64,000 nucleotides of DNA. It comes from Erpobdella octoculata (lineage: Eukaryota; Annelida; Clitellata; Hirudinida; Erpobdellidae). Shown piece by piece: positions 36,887 to 61,419 of the stretch (positions are counted from its first letter, which is position 1; the number at the start of each line of letters is the position of its first letter). The notes beneath the pieces are model-generated. The model saw only the letters and a list, made by a program, of their open reading frames with translations, ran no database searches and was not told the origin of the DNA. Both the position numbers and the translations under genes were made by a program. The stretch spans positions 614,362 through 678,361 of the forward strand of contig OZ022247.1 in the NCBI GenBank assembly GCA_963978895.1, read 5' to 3'.

Positions 36887-38199
36887 AGTATTGCATAAGT
36901 TCTATTAGTGTAATAACTTTGTTTTGAATCTTTACTGTTTTTTGTGCAATGTTTTTTATTGGGTTCTCATTTTTATAGTCATTTAAAAGTTTCTCATATT
37001 TGTCATGTTTACATATCAAGTATTTAGGAGAGTGGTATAAGTTGTTTTATAAATGTTATATTGTTTCTATCTTCATTTTGACAATTATGACAAGGAAATA
37101 TAAAGCAGTGCTTCATTGTCTATGTCTTCAGAATTTCTTTGAAATTAGGAACATTTCTAAATCGATTCATTTCAAAGTAAAACTTTAAATAACTATTACT
37201 GTGTTAAACAGGTTATAGATGTGTTTAGCTTAAAACAAGAATATAGCATAACAAGATTTCAAGTGGTTTAGATAGAATAGCTACAGAATGAAATTTAACA
37301 TAACATGGTTTAAAGTGGTTCAGTGTGACAACCACTACAAAATAAAGTTGAAATCCAATCTTTCAAAGCATTATTTTGAAGCTGTTGATGGATTTAAAAA
37401 AACTACTTAACTAAGCAAGGTTCAAGCGTTTACTAGTGGTACTGGATTGATTATGGTCAAACCTCATCTAGAATACTGTGTATATCATTGATAGTATATA
37501 TCAATGGTGTATAAAGACTAGAGTCCATACCCAAAGAAATAATTTTAAGAAAAAGTTTATGGATATAATTATCTTCAAAAGTTGAAAGTGACCCTTAAGC
37601 AGAGATTTTTCAGTAACTTGGCTGTCAGCTTAGTGGCTTAAACAGTAACAGTAAACCATTAGAGTAGAGAGTAGATGAGTAGAAGTTCAAGATAACTCAT
37701 TTCTTAGCCATACTTTGGCTTCTTTGTTGGGGACCCTCGAACATAGTTTTGAGTCGTCTGCAAAATTTAAAAACCCAAGTTTTAGTGAACTTTAACTTTA
37801 ATGACAAGTGTTTCGGAGAAAAAATTTAGTGCAGAGCAGTTGAGCGCAGTGTAAACATTTCAAAAATACATTAAGCACGTGATTGGCATTTCCATTGACG
37901 ACTAGTGCAGAATTAACATAGCCAGTGCTGTTCTATATATAGCACACTAATTAATATGCAAGTGGAAGTTTCCGAGGCTGTTTGTATATTCGCGTCCTGG
38001 TCCTTGCATTTTCCAAGTTTGTTATCCCAGATATGGCGTCACATATAGTCAATAAAAACTTGATGCAAATAAATATTATATAAATTTTAAATAAATACTA
38101 TTGGAATTAAAAGCATACTTTTATCTATAAGTTACAGCGCCTGTATTAGAGTCTTTGGTTACTCACCGATATTTCGTAAAAGAATAACTACTATAAAAA

Positions 38200-42514
<4,315 letters not shown>

Positions 42515-43570
42515 GAAAGAAAAGAAAGAAAGAAATGGAGATGGAGAGAAAGTGGAGAGAAAAAGAAGAGAAACAGAAACCTCTCGTGGCTTCTTTCGTT
42601 ACTGCGGCGACCGTTGTTACCGTTATATTCTTATCATCATCATTATTATTATTATTATTGTTGTCTGACTGACTGATTGAATAAAATTAACGATTAGTGA
42701 AACACGTTACGCATTATTAATAGGACGAGACGTAATTTAATAGAGAGTGCCCCCCTCTTCTCAATTATTGGACAGTGCAAGTTTTCCTCTCACGATTTCC
42801 CGTTACGCCTGTTTCTTGGTTGAACATTATACGAGTACTTCTTCGTTTTACTAGTTGGTTATTTATTAGTTTTTATCACCGATCGAGTTTTTCAATCAGT
42901 CCTTGACCGTTTCGCTCGAGGCCCCAGTGACTCGTTGCTGGCGGCCTTCCCTTCCCCGTCGTTTCCACTTTCAGCTTATTATACGAGTTTCTGTGACCCA
43001 GAGACGTTCCCACTCTCCAGTAAAATATTGAGGTTCTGTAGGTATTTCTTGATGCTTTTTTGTTTCCGGTTTGCGGTACTTTATCTCCAACGGACGTGTT
43101 GTTATTAACTTATTCGTGGTCGCGGGAGAAGAATATACGAACCGCCGTCCGGTCTCTCCTGCTCCGCTGCTTGTTTGTAGTTCAATTGTAAATTTACTTC
43201 TGCACTCACCACTACTAGGTTTACGTCTCATTTTGGTAGCATGTTATCATTAATTAATTACTGTGGGATTTCGAAAACCGTTTTTAAGTTTTAGTATCGA
43301 GTGATACATGGTTGAGTTTTTCTACATATAATTACCATTTCTGAGTAAAGTTACAAGTTACCTTTGAACTTTCCATTTTCAAAGTGAAACTGTGCGGGAA
43401 GATGTCGTCCACTTAGTTGGTGGCACATGGCTTTTGTGAGATGTGGACAGTTTGGTTTTAAGATGCATATTTAAAAAAGATGTTTTGCTATGCGAGATTT
43501 GCAATTTTTGTTGAAGAAAGTATAATAGAGTTGGCTTTATTTTAATCAAATTACATTTTATAAGCTTTAA
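42515..43570. other. PSMC5 3' flank, no gene seen
   Basis: The 3' UTR probably ends after the AATAAA near 42,680. The rest is unremarkable AT-rich DNA with short frames on both strands that lack codon bias or splice context. Confidence 0.5.
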
Positions 43571-43574
43571 AAGT

Positions 43575-47170
<3,596 letters not shown>

Positions 47171-48480
47171 CTTGGATTCTTGAAGACGACGCCAATTTTG
47201 TTAAGCTCTGCTAAATATAAGTAATTTGTAACGTTCTTTTCTATGAAAATTGCAATTAATTTTTGTGATAAAAACTTTACCGTTAAAATAAAAACTAAGC
47301 AGTCCGTATCGACGTCTCTAACCGCGTTAGTTGATCGCTGACGTCGCGATTTGTTTTCATGATTAAAAGTAAATAAGATTTGAATTGATATGAAAACAGC
47401 GGTAGAAAGCAAGAGCACAGCAATCTTATAAAAAATGAATTAAAATAAAATATATGTAGTCTATAAATAGGCGCATCTGTTATCGCGAGTGAAGTCACTG
47501 CTTTGATTAGGTTGAAGACAGATATAGGGGCTTCGGCAATATGGAATTTCGTAGCGAATGTTCTTTCCAATTCTCAGAAATATGTTATTTTTTGCTATTT
47601 TTTTCTATTTCTTTGTCCTAAAACTTTGTTTCGTTATCGAAATCAGAAACTTTTTTCCGACTTTAAGAGCTGCTTTGCAAATTTGTTGTTGTTGTTGTTG
47701 TAAACGAGCTGATTTGATTGGCCTCCGAGAATTAGCAGCCAGGAGAGAAAATAAAACCTTCCAGAAATATGATTGTAGTTAGAACATTTAGTTATCTTCA
47801 AGTGTTATTAAGTGGGATTTAAAGCAATGCGATTTGTATTTCCTAATAGGGAGATAATGAAACGGCAGCAGGTTAGCCAGTAGGCATAGGCATGCATGCA
47901 TGCACATATTTCAGTGGGCAGTTTCGGACAGCTTAGCAAAAGGTGTGCTCGCTATCAGCGGAAATGCCAGACTTCGTCTTTAGAAAGTTTCGCTGCCACA
48001 GAAATATTGGCGATTTCGGAACGAGCAACGGAATACGAATTGGTGGTAGGAGGTCGTTGATCGCGCTCCCATTAATCACGTTGTTGTAACATCTGTAAAG
48101 AGTGTTATTAATCATATTTGGAAATGGAACAATTTCCTCACTGGAAAAATCACAGCTGTGCTTATCTTCTTATCAATACACCAGCAGACAAACAAACAGG
48201 GAGTTAGAAAAATTAAGCTCGGAAGGGGATGTATTGTTTTAGATTAGATGGAAAGTGCTCATTGGGTGGAAGGGACGAATACCTACTGCTGGATAAAATT
48301 TTTTGCTATTCTTTTCATACCTTTCATACTTGAAAAAATATTTTTAGAAAAATATAAATAAACTCTTAACTCTTAATATTAACTCTTCATTCTTAAATTT
48401 TTTTGGTACGCCACTGGAACAAATTATAAAACCAATTAAAACCATAGAATGAAACGTCCAAGAAATGCTTATCATTCTCG
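47171..48480. other. Intergenic region, probable promoter of the novel minus-strand gene
   Basis: AT-rich. The only notable site is the CCAAGATGGCG block at its edge. Short ORFs lack splice context or bias. No gene is supported. Confidence 0.4.
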
Positions 48481-48545
48481 AATAAATGATCTTTTATCAA
48501 CTCTTCAATGCGCAGGTTAGATTACGAAGTAGGTATAAATGCCAT

Positions 48546-48547
<2 letters not shown>

Positions 48548-48639
<92 letters not shown>

Positions 48640-48640
48640 G
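48548..48640. repeat. (AAT)n microsatellite
   Basis: About 30 AAT units; the poly-Ile frame over it is an artefact. Confidence 0.95.
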
Positions 48641-48825
48641 TTTGGATTTCATATTACATGTAAACCTTCTTGAATGGCCGTTTTGAGGGAAGGAGGAGGG
48701 GGTTGAATTGAAAAAGTAGGAGAGGTCATAAATAAATTAAGACGGCAACTAGCATAGAGGCATTAAGAATGATGAATCGTGCCACTTTTTCTCCAAGAAG
48801 AAAGAGAAAGAGTAAAATTGAGAGA

Positions 48826-48839
48826 TGGAGAGAGAGAGT

Positions 48840-48916
<77 letters not shown>

Positions 48917-48934
48917 GAGAGAGAGAGAGAGATA
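48826..48934. repeat. (GA)n microsatellite
   Basis: A nearly perfect GA run. Further GA or CT runs occur at 49,858-49,950 and 50,141-50,187, and a CTT run at 49,285-49,360. The whole 48.5-52.5 kb interval is dominated by such tracts. Confidence 0.95.
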
Positions 48935-49389
48935 TGCATTTTCGCTATGCTCCGGCACAAGTCGACTATATAATAAAACATTAAAATGAATTTTAAAAAA
49001 ATTTATAAACTATATTTTCCGTCAATTTAGACGTTTCACGGAAAAAGATTTTTTTTGTATACATACATACTTTAAATATATTTATCTTAAAAATAAGTGT
49101 GTAGTAAGTACTAGTAAGTATATACTACAAACATGTGAAGAAGTACCTACAAAGGCGGAGAATGCACCAGGCGCTACGTTGGCGTGGGTGTAAAACTAAC
49201 TCATCTATTTATGGCATTCATGCAGTTTAAGTTCCACTCCTCTTCTTCTTTGTTCCGTACAACATCGATCCTTTCTCCGATTCTCTCTTTCTTTTCTTTT
49301 CTTTTTCTTCTTCTTCTTTTTCTTCTTCTTCTTCTTCTTCTTCTTCTTTTTCTTTTTCTTAGGATTTTTTTCTCCGTCTGTCAATATCA

Positions 49390-49569
49390 TTGATGAAACA
49401 AATGGCTTTCAAGAAGACATTTTCGGTGGGAAACTATTTCGATTCCTGGAGACAAGTTTGATCCAGAGTCAACGTGAGGATATCTTGGCGGATGATACCT
49501 GTTGACATTTGGAGGTTGAAATTTGGCAGAAACGGTTCCGGCATGAGCTACCATAGTTTCAGTGTCCAA
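49390..49569 (-). other. Exon-like open segment, minus strand
   Basis: The minus frame reads MDTETMVAHAGTVSAKFQPP, then NVNRYHPPRYPHVDSGSNLS, then PGIEIVSHRKCLLESH and stop. It is compositionally protein-like and GC-richer than its surroundings, with a possible donor AACAG|GTATCA after NVN. No partner exon was found, so it may be an orphan exon, a retrocopy fragment or chance. Confidence 0.3.
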
Positions 49570-49853
49570 AATAGTTCAGAATTTCCACCGATCCCCGAAA
49601 TGATAACATGCCATCGCCCATCAGGATGAATGTAACAGAAAAAGGGCTGCTAAAGAAATAACTAAATAGGACATAACTGCAAAGACAGCAAAATGTACAA
49701 ATTAAAAATTTTTTTTTTTAAACAGACGACACTGAATACAAAAGTACTTGCATGTTCAGAAGTTTTAGCTATTGATTTAATAGCTGTTAGCCGTATAGCG
49801 ACGATGTTGTATAGCGTTGTAGTTACGCCGCTGCAACCAACAGCTGTTTGTTC

Positions 49854-49951
<98 letters not shown>

Positions 49952-50140
49952 TTTAAGATTTAAAGCTCCAGTATGAGCCGCCGCCGGTTGTTGAAGATTG
50001 GAACGAAACGACGCGAGGAAGTAAGAAAAGAAAATACGTAGCCATTTAAAGCAATAACAAACAAGATGATGCTATCTGATAGCCGTTTGCCATTTTTGGT
50101 TACTACTTTGTCTTCTCCATCATCTCTTTATCTCTGTCTG

Positions 50141-50191
<51 letters not shown>

Positions 50192-50771
50192 CTCTTGCTC
50201 GCTGTGTTTACCTGGCTTTTCGAACATCCGTCTTTCATCCCCCACCTCGGTAATGCGCTTTAGTCACTTTCTCCGTCTGCCTTTAGTGATTCCAGATTTC
50301 TGTTGCCGTGGAAGTTGAAGTAGTAGTAATAGTAGTTGTAGAAGAAGAAGAAGAATAAGAAAAATGAAAAAGAAGAAAAAAGAAAAAAAGTATATTATAG
50401 TTGTAATAGAAATAGTAGTACAGCTAGACAATTACAAGTAGTATTGGTAGTAAGTAGTAAGTAGTACTTAGTAGTTTGCTACAAAGAATTACATAGCTGT
50501 TGACGTATCGCTATGCTGGCTATGCAGCAGTATATGTAGAGTTATTTATTTTTATTTTTTTATTTCAAACTTCCCGCAAGTCGGAGAAAAATAAAAAAAA
50601 GTTTTTTTTCCAAATGTTTTTTGAAGAGGGCTTAAACAAATTACAAGAAGCAAGGAAAGCATAAAACGTTTCACTTGTTCTTTTAAAGTTCTATTTTATG
50701 AGGAGAGTCTAAACTAAACGGCTCAGATGTAAATTTTTTAAAACATTCCCACCTTATCGCACTGCTTAGTC

Positions 50772-50784
50772 GCTAGGTGGCGCT
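50772..50784 (+). promoter_or_regulatory. CTCF-like motif
   Basis: GCTAGGTGGCGCT matches the AGRTGGCGC core of the bilaterian CTCF consensus. A single site, so occupancy is unknown. Confidence 0.35.
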
Positions 50785-52329
50785 GACTGCACTTTGTATA
50801 GTAGTGAATATAAAATGCGGTGCTTTTAGATTTGAACAAACACTTTGTTATTATTGAAAACTTTTACAGCTACGTGCACTCCACAACGCGAAAATCCCCC
50901 CTCCAGGGCTCCAGGGAGTACACGACTACCTACCCTAAAAGATTTTAACTCTTCCGCCTCCATACTTAAAGCCCATAGCGGAGTTATGTAAAAGGCGCTA
51001 TAGAAGTCTCTTGATTGATTGTATACAAGCAATGCTTACTATGGAATCATTACCATCACAGGAACTTTTAAGTATACTTCTATGCCGCTATAATTTATAT
51101 AATGAGATTTCTTTACTTTCCAAAAAATCAGGATTATTTAAACAAATTCGTTTATGCTTTTTGTTATTTTAAGTTAAATAGATAACAAAAAAAACGTTGA
51201 TCTAAGAAAGTTATAATTTGTATCGGTAACTTTTTAAGAGTATTTCGCTTCCCGGTACCATCTGATTAGACTTCATCTCCTGAGAAGAAACTTCAGTATA
51301 ATCACCAACGTACGTACACCACATGCTTACTACCCGCTCCTCCACACCACGTGCTTTATTACCCGCTCCACCCCCGCAATGCCAACTAGTCCGCTCCCTC
51401 TTGCTCTCGACGCTTCGAACTTTCATGTCTACTAAACATCACTAATTCCACCGCTCCACCCTACTCACCGACTAAATCGTGAAATTATGAAGCATCTAGT
51501 CGTTGATTTGTCACAATTACAAACAAGTCCAGAGCCTGGATAAAGGAAGAGGGAAAGAAAAAAGGATCAGATTACGATACACAATACGAAATACTTTGGT
51601 ATTTCCTACATACTGATATTTGAGTCTTGATACAACTGGAGTAGAAGATAAATAACTATTCTAAAAAAATATAACTTGTCACATTACATTAACTATGTGT
51701 ATCCATGCATCACTGATTCACCTGTCTATAAATTCATCTATCCATTAATTCATCATTAATGCATCAATACCCATCCATCCTGTTTATCCATTTCCCCCTA
51801 CTGATCTATAGATCTAATCAATCCACCTTTCCACCCTGCCATCGATCCGATTCTTATCTCCATCTCACTACCATCCCTTCTTAATTCCCTTAAAGTAGGC
51901 ATGAATTCCAGCTATCTGGCATGCGGTTGCTGTCTGGAAGAGCAGAGCGTGGGCCAATTGAATTACAGCCTGGAATATTCACAGAAACTAAGCAAAAGAT
52001 AGGGAAAAAAATGAGAAATGTGAAAACATGTATATTACAATCAATCAATAGACAGACACGTGGAGACAAGCGCAGAATCGCTTTCAGAAACTTAAGAAAC
52101 TAAAATGCACAGTTATATTAATGCAATACTGTAATACTGTATTATACAATTTGGTACACATAAATGTACGCGCACATATAGGAATGGAATTTATTCATAT
52201 TATATTAACACTATAATCAATGTAATGCAAAAATTCGTGGAAATGATACGGAAAGGAAGCAAAATTAAAATTCAAGAACATTTGGCAGCAATGAAAAGGA
52301 AGAATGAGAGAAGAAAATTTAGTAGTGAA

Positions 52330-52360
52330 AAAAGAGAGAGAGGGAGAGAGAAAGAGAGGG

Positions 52361-52435
<75 letters not shown>

Positions 52436-52520
52436 AGAAAAAGAGAGAGGGAGTGAAAGATAGAAAGAGTGAGAGAGAAAGAAATAAAGAGAAGAAAGAA
52501 AGAGAGAGAGAGAGAGAGTG
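52330..52520. repeat. (GA)n tract at the MLC2 promoter
   Basis: A near-continuous purine GA/GAA tract ending about 30 bp before the TATA box. GA tracts can act as GAGA-factor or nucleosome-excluding elements; that role here is inference. Confidence 0.85.
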
Positions 52521-52552
52521 GGTGAGAGAAAAGAGATACTCTTGGAGAGGGT

Positions 52553-52560
52553 TATATAAG
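52553..52560 (+). promoter_or_regulatory. TATA box of the myosin light chain gene
   Basis: TATATAAG in the context GAGGGTTATATAAGCAAAG, with a likely transcription start about 25-30 bp downstream (near 52,585). It precedes the first exon, whose last three coding bases are the ATG at 52850. A TATA-driven start fits a highly expressed muscle gene. Confidence 0.6.
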
Positions 52561-52849
52561 CAAAGCAGTCTCAAAAACTCCTCCGACTCCTCTCGTAGCT
52601 TGTTCATCGTCTGCTTACTCGTTCGGAACGATCCGCTCGTTTGGCTTTCTCCTTCGTCCATTGACCAGGGAAAGTCGGGAGGTGAAAAAAAACGGGAAAA
52701 AGAAAGAAAGCCAAAGAGAAAGAGAAAGATAAAAGAAAGAAAGAAATTGAAAGCGAAAGGATCACGTTTAGTAAAAGATAAATAAATTTTTTCCCGGAAT
52801 TTCTTTTTAAGCTTTGTGATCGAAGTTTTACTTGCACCTACCTGTAGAC

Positions 52850-57226
<4,377 letters not shown>

Positions 57227-58126
57227 AAACGAAACTAAGAATTACCAAGAACGAAACTTAGAAAAACTTTTGAAAAATTTCTGTCTTCTTTAAAATTTTG
57301 GAAAATGAATAAAATTATTTATTTATATATATATAAATAGCTTACAAAATATTTATTTCAAGTTTTTAATTTTTAATTTTTATATTGAGACCTCTTTGTC
57401 GGGAAACTACCGTTTAGTTTTATTTTGCTTTTTTCACTTCACAAAAATATACCGATGGTCTCATATAATAATCCTTCTGTTTTAAACGAAGAATTTTGGC
57501 AACATGGTTAACGAAAAATTCAGATTCCACCTAGGATGATATAGATGTATTTATCTCCATAAATATTATATTATATGATTTATTATCTTGCCGTAATATA
57601 ATGAATCCTAGAAGGCGCGTTCATAATTCTGTTTGAGAGGTTTTCGTTTGTCAATCGGCCGTAGTTGTTGAATCTGTTTTTTCTGATCGTTTGCTATTGC
57701 TTGCCGAGAATGTGTAATATTGATTTATTCATTAAAAATTACCCGTCTCTCTCTCTCTCTTAGATGTCTCAATTAAATGTTTTCCCTTTTCAGCGGAGAG
57801 CTATGACAGGTTTAAAAAGATGCGTTTATCATCCGTAACACGTTGTGTTTTAAAGCTGAAATAGCTGTATGGACGAAATGCCGAAATAATTCCTTCCTGT
57901 GACAGATAAAAAGTTTATCCTATTTTCTTTCGCCTCCCCTTTTATCCAGGCATGGAAACGACTGTCGGCGGAGATTCCTGTGACGAGGTGACAAGTGCAG
58001 AAGCTTAATTGTCTGAACAATCGTTGGGTTTCTTTTTATCGGGTCGCACTAGATTGGAACTGTACAGTTACAGCCATAGGCGTGCTGAAGTTTCAATAAA
58101 TAAGAAAAGTGTGATTAGTTTGCTGT

Positions 58127-58375
58127 TCACACAGGTAAGTTGTCACAAGCTCTAGTCTCTCGTGGTGGTATAGTAACTTTAATTTCACCGCTCATCACAG
58201 CGGAGCGACACAAAAATGGCTCAGTTTTTCCATTAATTCGATAAAAAATTATTTTTTCATAAATTCGTTTAAACTTTTCTGTCATTGCTTGAAAATTAAC
58301 ACTTTCTAATTGATGGAGTGTGTCACAAGGCCGTATTTGTGTGTAGTAGATTTCCAAGTTACAATGTAACTACTA
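58127..58375 (-). other. Exon-like minus-strand ORF fragment
   Basis: The frame reads LEIYYTQIRPCDTLHQLESV, then NFQAMTEKFKRIYEKIIFYR, then TEPFLCRSAVMSGEIKVTIP and PRETRACDNLPV before a stop. It has amphipathic, protein-like composition but no identifiable domain and no clear acceptor. It may be a transposon-derived fragment. 57,230-58,126 is the MLC2 3' flank (poly(A) signal near 57,308) without another gene. Confidence 0.3.
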
Positions 58376-58629
58376 TCAAAAATACGACGTAAATAATACC
58401 CGGTAATGGCCAGTAACGAACACAAAACAATACGAAACTTTCAGGTCACCAAATGACCATTGTGGATATGTCCTAAAGGCACCTTTTCAAGATTGGAAAA
58501 ACGCTGGCTATATTCAAGCCGCTGAATTTATGATTAAAATAAACATTCCAACTCCAAGCCACTCAGACGATAGCGCGTACATTTTATCTTTATTATCACA
58601 ACTCATGTTATATTGTTCTCTAAATAATA

Positions 58630-58633
58630 CCGA

Positions 58634-58670
<37 letters not shown>

Positions 58671-58886
58671 GTTATTATTATTATTGTTGTTACAGTCGGT
58701 AAGAGTGCTGAACAACTGACAAAAACTCCGAAAGAATATGCCAATTTTTAGCTTCAGAACTTCTCGGCTTTTACTCGTACCTGAGAAACAGCAATTATTC
58801 ACGCGTGGAAGTCTCGCATATTTGGGCCACGTGTCGGCGCCGAGAAAGAAGTGAGAGGGAACGAGAGTGGATAGGGAAGGAGAGAG

Positions 58887-58967
<81 letters not shown>

Positions 58968-59101
58968 AAGAGAGAGGAGAGAGAGAGAGTGAGAAAGAAA
59001 GAGTGAGAGAGAGAGGAGAGAGAGAGAGAAAGAGAGAGAGAGATAGGAGAGTTTTGATTTTGATAAAGGTATCGGGCAAATAACAAATGGACAAGGAAGT
59101 C

Positions 59102-59195
<94 letters not shown>
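58630..59195. repeat. Cluster of (ATT)n, (GA)n and (TA)n microsatellites
   Basis: (ATT)n near 58,635-58,690, (GA)n near 58,880-59,050 and (TA)n 59,103-59,192. All long frames over them are artefacts. 59,195-60,110 contains AT-rich DNA and no supported gene. Confidence 0.95.
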
Positions 59196-59196
<1 letters not shown>

Positions 59197-60110
59197 AGTA
59201 GGTAATTAAAGCTTTTACGAAACAAAAGGTAAAAGAAAATTTTTTCTAAGCGTAGAGCGAAGCAGGAGAAAGATCCATTAAATTGTTCCGATTTTTTCTG
59301 CCAATTATTAAAACCAAAAGAAGTTGATCAGTCGGTGGTGCTTTGAACGTCATCAAATTAAACAGAATCGATAAAAAACTTGAAAAGGAAGGTTTAATAT
59401 TAATTAAATTAATAACTCGAATAAATTTGTATACTTTCAGCCGTGTAGTCAAGGGGGTCCTATGGCACTCACTGTCCTCCACAAACCATTGCAAGCCCCC
59501 ATGCAAATTCTAAACTTGTATATGGCAGAATTTAAAATCTTAAACTACTCTAAATTGCAAATATTTGTTCAAAAAAAAATTATATCAGCTATTATTCAAA
59601 TTTTTTAAAGAATTTAACAGGCGGGGGTCGCATCGTCGAGTCTCGAACAAATATAAGGCACACATTTCCCGATAATAATACAACGAGGGAAGGAATTTCT
59701 GATAATGTAAGAGAAAGAGAGAGATACTGAAAAGCTAAAAGACCAGCATGATAGGCTGCCAACATGGAGAATGAAAAAGTTTTTTTTGTATTCCAACCCT
59801 ATCCAGCCCATGGATCAATCGAACCCATGGATCAACCCAACCCATATGAAAGAATGAATAAAAGTCGACTTAATGTTGGCCATTATTGTTAACTTATTTC
59901 GGTCCATTGAAACCATATTCCTCGTTTTAACATCTTTTTGGAACTTCAATTACCCTTTTCTTTAAACCGCATTTATCAACATGGCAGTATAAAGACCGTT
60001 TTAAAGATCAAATGGCCACTAATTCCATGCTTACTAAACTAGGGTAGCAACTAGTAGCCACAGGTTAAAGTGTGCTAACCACCGCACTGGTATTAGAGAT
60101 AAAACAAAAT

Positions 60111-60200
60111 AATCACTAGATGGCGATGTTCTTCACAAGTAATCACTAGATGGCGATATTCTTCACAAATAATCACCAGATGGCGACATTCTTCGCGAAA
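60111..60200 (+). promoter_or_regulatory. Triple tandem CTCF-like motif, 30-bp period
   Basis: Three copies of a 30-bp unit contain CACTAGATGGCGA, CACTAGATGGCGA and CACCAGATGGCGA at 60114, 60144 and 60174. These match the animal CTCF core CACYAGRTGGCG at nearly every position. The core is better conserved than the spacer only slightly, so recent tandem duplication is the simplest origin. Confidence 0.45.
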
Positions 60201-60534
60201 TCTCACCGATCGTAATATCGCCTTACCTAATCCAAACCATTTTGTATTAGGGGGTACTTTAAGAAACTAAATTTCTTTATGCAAAGGTTTGGTGATAAAT
60301 AAAATATAAAAATATCAGATATTTATTATTAATATTATTTTATTCTATTTAACTATTTTAATGTTTACATATTCAGCTTAAACCATGTTTTCCCATGGTA
60401 GGTCTTCCTTCCAGCTATCAAACGGGTCACATGGCCATTCTGGTCAGGTCTGGAAAAAAAATTCTGGTTCTCTGATTCTGGTTTTTAATGACAACGCAAA
60501 AAGGTTTTTAACCATAGAAATACGCGACATTTAC

Positions 60535-60634
60535 CATAACTACTTGCTCGGAAAACGGTTAAGTTGATTTGTTTAGGAGCGGTGACAGAGTCCCTATTTG
60601 ACATTGACGTCGCTCTACCGTCTCCTCCAGCCAT
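60535..60634 (-). CDS. Candidate first coding exon of a minus-strand gene
   Basis: ATG at 60634 opens MAGGDGRATSMSNRDSVTAP, then KQINLTVFRASSY, ending at a good donor (TATG|GTAAAT), phase 1. The start follows a purine-rich leader. Downstream exons were not located to the left with confidence. Unknown family. Confidence 0.4.
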
Positions 60635-60967
60635 AACAAACCTTTCTTTTAATGTGAGCGATAGAGAGAAAGATAGATAGATAGAGAGAGAAAGAAAGAG
60701 AAAAATCATGTTTACAGGCTCAAATAAGAGCTTCCTTATCAGTTGTCGATATATGCTTGCACCTAGATGTCGTTGTTATCTTCTGTATTTAACGCAATTA
60801 CGAGTCATTATATCATTACTTATATACATATCGCATTTCGTACTTAAGAATACATACTAAAAAATTATAATTATATTTAATATATCATAAATATTACCGC
60901 GTGCTAAATTTCTATCGAACGTAAATTTTAGAAACTAAAAAATATTCAAATCATTTGCGAACGAACT

Positions 60968-61041
60968 TCATCCGTACGTTCTTGGTAAGCAGTTCACGTC
61001 GTAACCGGTTTCAGCCACAGGCAGCTTCGGTTTAAGAAGAA
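60968..61041 (-). CDS. Candidate terminal exon of a minus-strand gene
   Basis: A strong acceptor (CTATTTTTTTTGCAG) with incoming phase 1 opens LLKPKLPVAETGYDVNCLPR and TYG, then TGA. It could pair with the exon at 63,595-63,702, whose donor is also phase 1. No recognised domain. Confidence 0.4.
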
Positions 61042-61138
61042 CTGCAAAAAAAATAGTTTAAATAAACTTTATACACGAGATTCATTTATAAGTGTCCCAA
61101 GCAGTGGCGAATCTGAAAGGGGGAAATGGAGTTGTTTT

Positions 61139-61408
61139 CAGGGACGTCATTTCAGCTAAACCTTGGGGGCTGCAATTTTTTGTGAGGGCCCAGCAATTTC
61201 TCAAAAAAAATCTAATTTTTTCGAAACACCCTCTTTTCGTTTTTACTCCCAAAAAAGCTGATGACGGAGAGAGGGGGTGTCGGAGCCACTTTTTAATTTT
61301 TTTTAAAAACCCTCTTTTCATTTTTGCTCTTAAAAAAACTGGTGAGGGTCCGCCCACCTCAAAAGACCCGCACAAATATCCTAATGCCCCCCAATTGACG
61401 TCCCTGTT
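61139..61408. mobile_element. Non-autonomous hAT-like element (MITE), ~270 bp
   Basis: Ends CAGGGACGTCATTTCAG and, inverted, AATTGACGTCCCTG form terminal inverted repeats of about 14 bp. The interior is G/C-run and A/T-run rich (GGGGGCTGC, CCCTCTTTTC). No protein. The same terminus appears at 45.4 and 46.7 kb. The flanks are T-rich, so the 8-bp target duplication is not certain. Confidence 0.6.
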
Positions 61409-61419
61409 TTTGTTTTAAA

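Larger units (their letters stand above)
32011..37993 (+). mobile_element. Mutator-like DNA transposon (complete, ~6.0 kb)
   Basis: Terminal inverted repeats are 61 bp each (32011-32071 and 37933-37993), differing at only about three positions. They begin GCGAATATACAA and include CCTCGGAAACTTCCACTTGC and ATATTAATTAGTGTGCTATA. The flanks carry a ~9-bp target duplication (GTCCTGGGT at 32002-32010; GTCCTGG-TC from 37994). A diverged second copy of the inner TIR sits at about 32,110-32,145. The element encloses the multi-exon transposase. TIR length, ~9-bp duplication and a MULE/SWIM transposase agree with the Mutator superfamily. The right end lies about 205 bp from the PSMC5 start codon. 36,510-37,930 is AT-rich element DNA with two partial ~160-bp repeats (near 36,700-36,850 and 36,890-37,040) and (TA)n. 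Confidence 0.85.

Noticed and set aside
61082..61418. ORFs of ~100 codons on both strands
   Set aside because: They coincide with the hAT-like MITE; both strands open, no recognised motif.
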